Of a stretch of 64,000 nucleotides of DNA, positions 60,501-64,000 are shown piece by piece; the stretch's first letter is position 1, and each line of letters starts with the position of its first letter. The translations under genes were made by a program, and so were the position numbers. The DNA is taken from the NCBI GenBank assembly GCA_029891385.1, contig CM057235.1, positions 7,683,001 to 7,747,000 on the forward strand. Direction: 5' to 3'. The notes under the pieces are model-generated. The model searched no databases. It worked only from the letters and a program-made list of their open reading frames with translations, and was not told where the DNA came from. This DNA comes from Erythroxylum novogranatense. Its lineage: Eukaryota; Streptophyta; Magnoliopsida; Malpighiales; Erythroxylaceae.

Positions 60501-62224
60501 TCCCCTCTGTTCACGGCTGCACATGACCGCTTATCGGAAATGTGCGATCGTCTCCGTTAGGGCCGAAACCAAACCATTCGAAATGTTATGTGCTGTTTGA
60601 TATTTGTTGAATTTGTAATTGTTTGAAGTGTAGTATTAGTGAAGAGTTTTGACAAATTAAAATGCTTTTCTCAATGTGACTTGTGTGAAAAGATTGAATG
60701 AATGAATAACGGTTTTAGCGTATTTCTCGTTTATTAAGTTATTACCCACGAGCCGTCGAGCTCACCCCCATTTTCCCTCCTCGGTAGAAGCAAGAATCCG
60801 GTTAAATCGCGACGGGATTAAGGAAAATCCGATGCATTTTGTTGGTTTAGAAGTCTCAAAGCTTTAGTTTGTTCTTTGTAAATGCAGTTTATCTTTTCGG
60901 TTGTATTTAGGCTAGAATGCCCTTCAAGCATTGTATTTGTTTAGTTTCATGTAATTATTATGGTTTTGAAGTTTGCAATTGTAAAAGTTTGAAGTTAAAA
61001 TGTATTGTTATATGATTGTAGAATTGGAAATGAGAAAACAAATGATAGATAACTAAGATTGTGGCATTGCCAATTGAGTTGAATTGAGTTTGAAGTTGGA
61101 TGAATGAATGTAAGGAAGATTGAAGTGGTTTTGCAGGTTTGAAGCTTGGATGGTTTAGATTTAGGATTTGGCTAGAGCATTTTAGGGAGATGCTGTCCAA
61201 ATTTTCCTAAATTTGGGCAGCAACTTAACAAGGTTTAGACCCTCATAATGAGGGAATTCACTTTGGATGTCTTCCAGAAAACTGTAGAACAAGTTAAGAA
61301 CTTTAAAACGGTATAAAATGGGTTAGTTTTCGACTTAAGATGAAAAAGATATGAGCGTTTTAAGTTTGCTGCCCATTATGCATTTGGGATTCCCGAATTA
61401 CTATTCATGGGCAATTTTGGGCTGAACCTTCGGATGGGTTTTTTTCCGCTTTAGAGCGGGAATTGAAATTTCCGTCCTTCATGAAAATTGTAGAGGGTCT
61501 TGATATCTTTAAAAAGAGGTATAATATATCCCAATCGGAATTCGGAGTAAAAAGATATAAGGGTCGGAAATTGGCCGGTTACTATTCTTATGGTCAATTA
61601 CTATTCCTTTGGTCATTTTGCATTTTCTCTTATAACTTTCTCATTTGGCCTCCGATTCACCCGAAATTCGAACCAGTGATTTCTCATCAAGTTTCTTACC
61701 TTTCCTTGCCAAAAATGTCCAATTGTTAGCTCAATTGAATTTTGGCGGAATTAGCCCTCACGTTTGTCTTGTCGCTTTGCTCTATTTGATTTATGCTTCG
61801 AGATGTTCGCTTTGCTTCCGCCTTATGCCTTTTGAACCGATGTGCTTTTGTTTCCGCTTTTGTTTTGTTTTCTTCCACCTTATACCTTTCAGTTCGAGTT
61901 GCTTTGGCTTCCGTTTTCGGTTGTTTCTACACTTTGTTATCCGATTCGATTCGTTTCAATTTGTTTTGCTTTCGATTTCGAGCCTTCGATTTGCTTTGTA
62001 ATTTGCTTCGGATTCAATTCTTTATTCTTTGATTTTCATGTGCTTCGTAGTTTGTTTTCAGTATGTTTCTTCATTTCTGTATGCTTTTCCTCCATTTCGT
62101 TGAATGTACTTTTGTTTTGTCTTCGTTTCGTTCTCCGGTTAAGACCCGAATCATGAAAATGGAGTTAAGATGAATAAGAATGAAAAAAAAATTTATATCG
62201 GGATTTTCAGATTAGAGAATGGAT
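57597..62224 (+). mobile_element. Element D: 4.6-kb non-coding insertion, probably a long solo LTR
   Basis: ATTCG occurs at 57592-57596 and 62225-62229, and both copies sit at the same codon phase of the interrupted env-like frame. Removing the insert plus one copy restores the frame, so the boundaries are well supported. The interior has no domain-bearing ORF. GAGCTCACCCCCATTTTCCC (near 60760) is a motif common in 3' parts of long Ty3/gypsy LTRs and gives the orientation. AATTCCAGCAT recurs many times (58870-59980). The tips are not TG/CA (TAATAAGC and AATGGAT), so the class is inferred. No primer site, polypurine tract or second LTR was seen. Confidence 0.7.
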
Positions 62225-64000
62225 ATTCGGCAACGGATGAAAAGAGTTCATAAGGAATCCTGTGTACATAGTGAGGGAATACGTATAAGTAGTTGGGTTC
62301 CGGTAACGGGATCCAACACTTATGGTATGCTTCTTACAAGGATTTTTAAGGAATCCGGAGTCCTTCTACACAGAGGAAATAGAAGGATTGTACCTGTGAA
62401 GAGTACTATTGACTCAATCACTATACGGTGAATGGGTTTGAGGACAGTGATTCAGGAAGATGCAGACTCTTCAAGGAGAACTAGAACTGAGGGGGAGTGG
62501 TTATTAAAGAATTCTCCAGCAACAAGTTCTAAATCTCATGGAAGTGTGAGTATGCCAATAGAAGAAAGGAGAAGATTAAATAAAAAGCCTTTGATAAAAC
62601 TGGCATGTCCTAGAGAAGAGTATGATATTGCTCGGAGGACAGAAGATGGTGCGACAAAAAGAAAAGGAGAGAATCTTTTAGGTGAAATCACTAAGAAAGC
62701 AAGGAGATCACCTAGGATTCGAACCTTAAGGCAACAAGAAGAGAGAAGAACCAGAGAGCAGGAACAAGAAGAAGCCTCTGGATCCAGCGCACCAAGGGCA
62801 AAGGTGACAAGATCTCTCGTCTCAATTTAGGAGGAAGAATCAGCCAAACAGACCAAGGAGACTGAGAAGAAGAGAAAATTGGAGTTTGAGACACAAAAGT
62901 CTCAAGTGAAGAAAACTCTAAGAATAAAAACTAAAGTGGTTAGTCGAAGGAGGAGTTTGTCTACTCCTGAGGAAGCTAATCAAGAGAAGAATACTCCCAT
63001 TGTTGAGAAACCAGAGGAACCAGTAGAGCCTAACCTGGTTCAGCCTACTCCTGCCGATAATCAACAAGAAGTCACAGCAGATTTGAGCTCAGTGCAGGTA
63101 CCATTGAAGAAATCTGATGAACCTAGTCTGGTCGTTCATAACTATTCCAAATTTTTAAGAAAGGATAAGTTTGAAGGCAGACTGGTTGAAGTTGTGACAA
63201 CGAGGAGTATTGCAATTGCTATCTGCAGTCAACCTAGAAGGGAAATAAAGGCTACCTTACAACCTATTCTGATAAATAGTGAGACATGGCACATATTGAA
63301 TGAAGACGAAAGGAACTTCTATGATACTTTAAGGTATGCTGCTACAAGGCCATACCCTACAAAAATGTCTTCTCGTCCGTGCACTATTTATCCAGTCACA
63401 AAACAGTCGATAATAAAGGTTGTACCAGACATTCAACCAAGATATCCCTTGGATTTGAATAAGGAGAAATCAATACTTTTTCCTGAAGAAGTTAGTGATG
63501 ATCTGTCCGCAGATCAAATTGAAGAAGAAGTGCGGAAAATTAATGAGGCATGCGCTTCTAAAGAGAATAATGGTGGAGCTAGTTATAGCTATACTGATAA
63601 GAAAGAAGACTGTCCAGTAAGGGGAAAATTGACAACAGGGACATTCATTGAATTCCTTGTCTAGATAGTTTTGCGTATTAGACCCTTATCTAATACACTG
63701 TCTATTGAAGCTGAAGGCATACCCTTGCAAGGAAGACAGTTGCTGATGCTACCTGCTCCCTATGACTTGGATATTCCAGAGTCAAGTGTATTCATTCATC
63801 AAGCCACATTTGCGATTAATGAAGACTATGTTCCATCCTCGGACACATATGCTACAACAATTGCGTTCACTGCACCCTCCGAAGATAATGATCAATCCTC
63901 CTCAACGTTTGCCTCCCAAGCAAAAATCAGTCAATTACGTGAAGAAGTAAACGAGATAAAGGAGACGATGAATGATCTGAAGAAAATGATGTCAGAACTG
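62225..64000 (+). pseudogene. Element C: env-like 3' ORF, second part, runs off the window
   Basis: One reading frame continues from 62225 to the last base, interrupted only by stops at 62429 (TGA), 62828 (TAG) and 63662 (TAG). It begins with the end of the conserved domain (SNTYGMLLTRIFKESGVLL). Next come a basic, charged region with a KRKLEFE-like patch (62560-62960), a Pro/Glu-rich linker (62990-63130), a compact part (63150-63470) and an acidic segment. The last residues form a heptad-patterned coiled coil (KISQLREEVNEIKETM, about 63925 onward). The C-terminus lies outside the window. A coiled coil at this position is known for SIRE env-like proteins. Confidence 0.78.

Larger units (their letters stand above)
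52403..64000 (+). mobile_element. Element C: SIRE/Maximus-type Ty1/copia retrotransposon, partial and internally deleted
   Basis: The 5' LTR (52403-54407) is followed by a weak primer-site region, gag, a protease fragment, the tail of RNase H and a long env-like frame that runs off the window. Integrase, reverse transcriptase and most of RNase H are missing, removed at about 56405-56460. A 4.6-kb insertion (element D) splits the env-like frame. The GAAGGGGGGTTGAATA start, the large coiled-coil-bearing gag and the extra 3' ORF are characteristic of the SIRE clade. The right LTR and right target duplication lie outside the window. Confidence 0.88.

Overview
The window looks like gene-poor nuclear DNA of a flowering plant, probably a eudicot. 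It is AT-rich, has spliced genes with GT/AG introns, and is filled with plant transposon families: Ty3/gypsy, SIRE-type Ty1/copia, CACTA, LINE and MITE. I see nothing bacterial or organellar. The species cannot be named from the sequence.

Only one gene looks intact: a three-exon NAC transcription factor of the BEARSKIN/SOMBRERO group (10170-12291, + strand, 358 codons before the stop), with a TATA box about 150 bp upstream. A palindromic MITE-like element (about 12446-13042) lies some 150 bp beyond its stop codon.

Left part (1-9780): AT-rich spacer, then four diverged tandem repeats of about 267 bp. These are split by a 3.34-kb solo LTR (3123-6461, target-site duplication GTATT). A decayed CACTA (En/Spm) transposase pseudogene follows (7050-9745).

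Middle (13-31 kb): a 72-bp perfect duplication, a minus-strand LINE remnant (ORF1/endonuclease), a plus-strand LINE reverse-transcriptase remnant, a non-autonomous CACTA element (19218-20628), a full-length but dead Ty3/gypsy element resembling the CRM group (21567-28434), and spacer with an LTR-like fragment.

Right part (31.4-64 kb): a four-level nest. Element A (+ strand, from 31372) is a long-LTR retrotransposon with a primer-binding site, a polypurine tract and a non-coding internal region. Element B (38648-50265, minus strand, TSD CACAG, LTRs of about 4.05 kb, internal 3.5 kb) is a younger member of the same family inserted in A's 3' LTR. Element C (52403 to beyond the window end) is a SIRE/Maximus-type Ty1/copia element inserted near the end of the same LTR. 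It has a gag gene, has lost integrase and reverse transcriptase, and keeps a long env-like reading frame. Element D (57597-62224, TSD ATTCG) is inserted in that env-like frame.

The most interesting material is the A/B family, which has the architecture of LARDs (large retrotransposon derivatives) with a conserved non-coding interior. Next are a short palindromic block shared by all the long LTRs here, and a strange reciprocal CAGT/CGAT discordance between the two LTRs of element B that looks technical rather than evolutionary. I found no convincing new multi-gene system.
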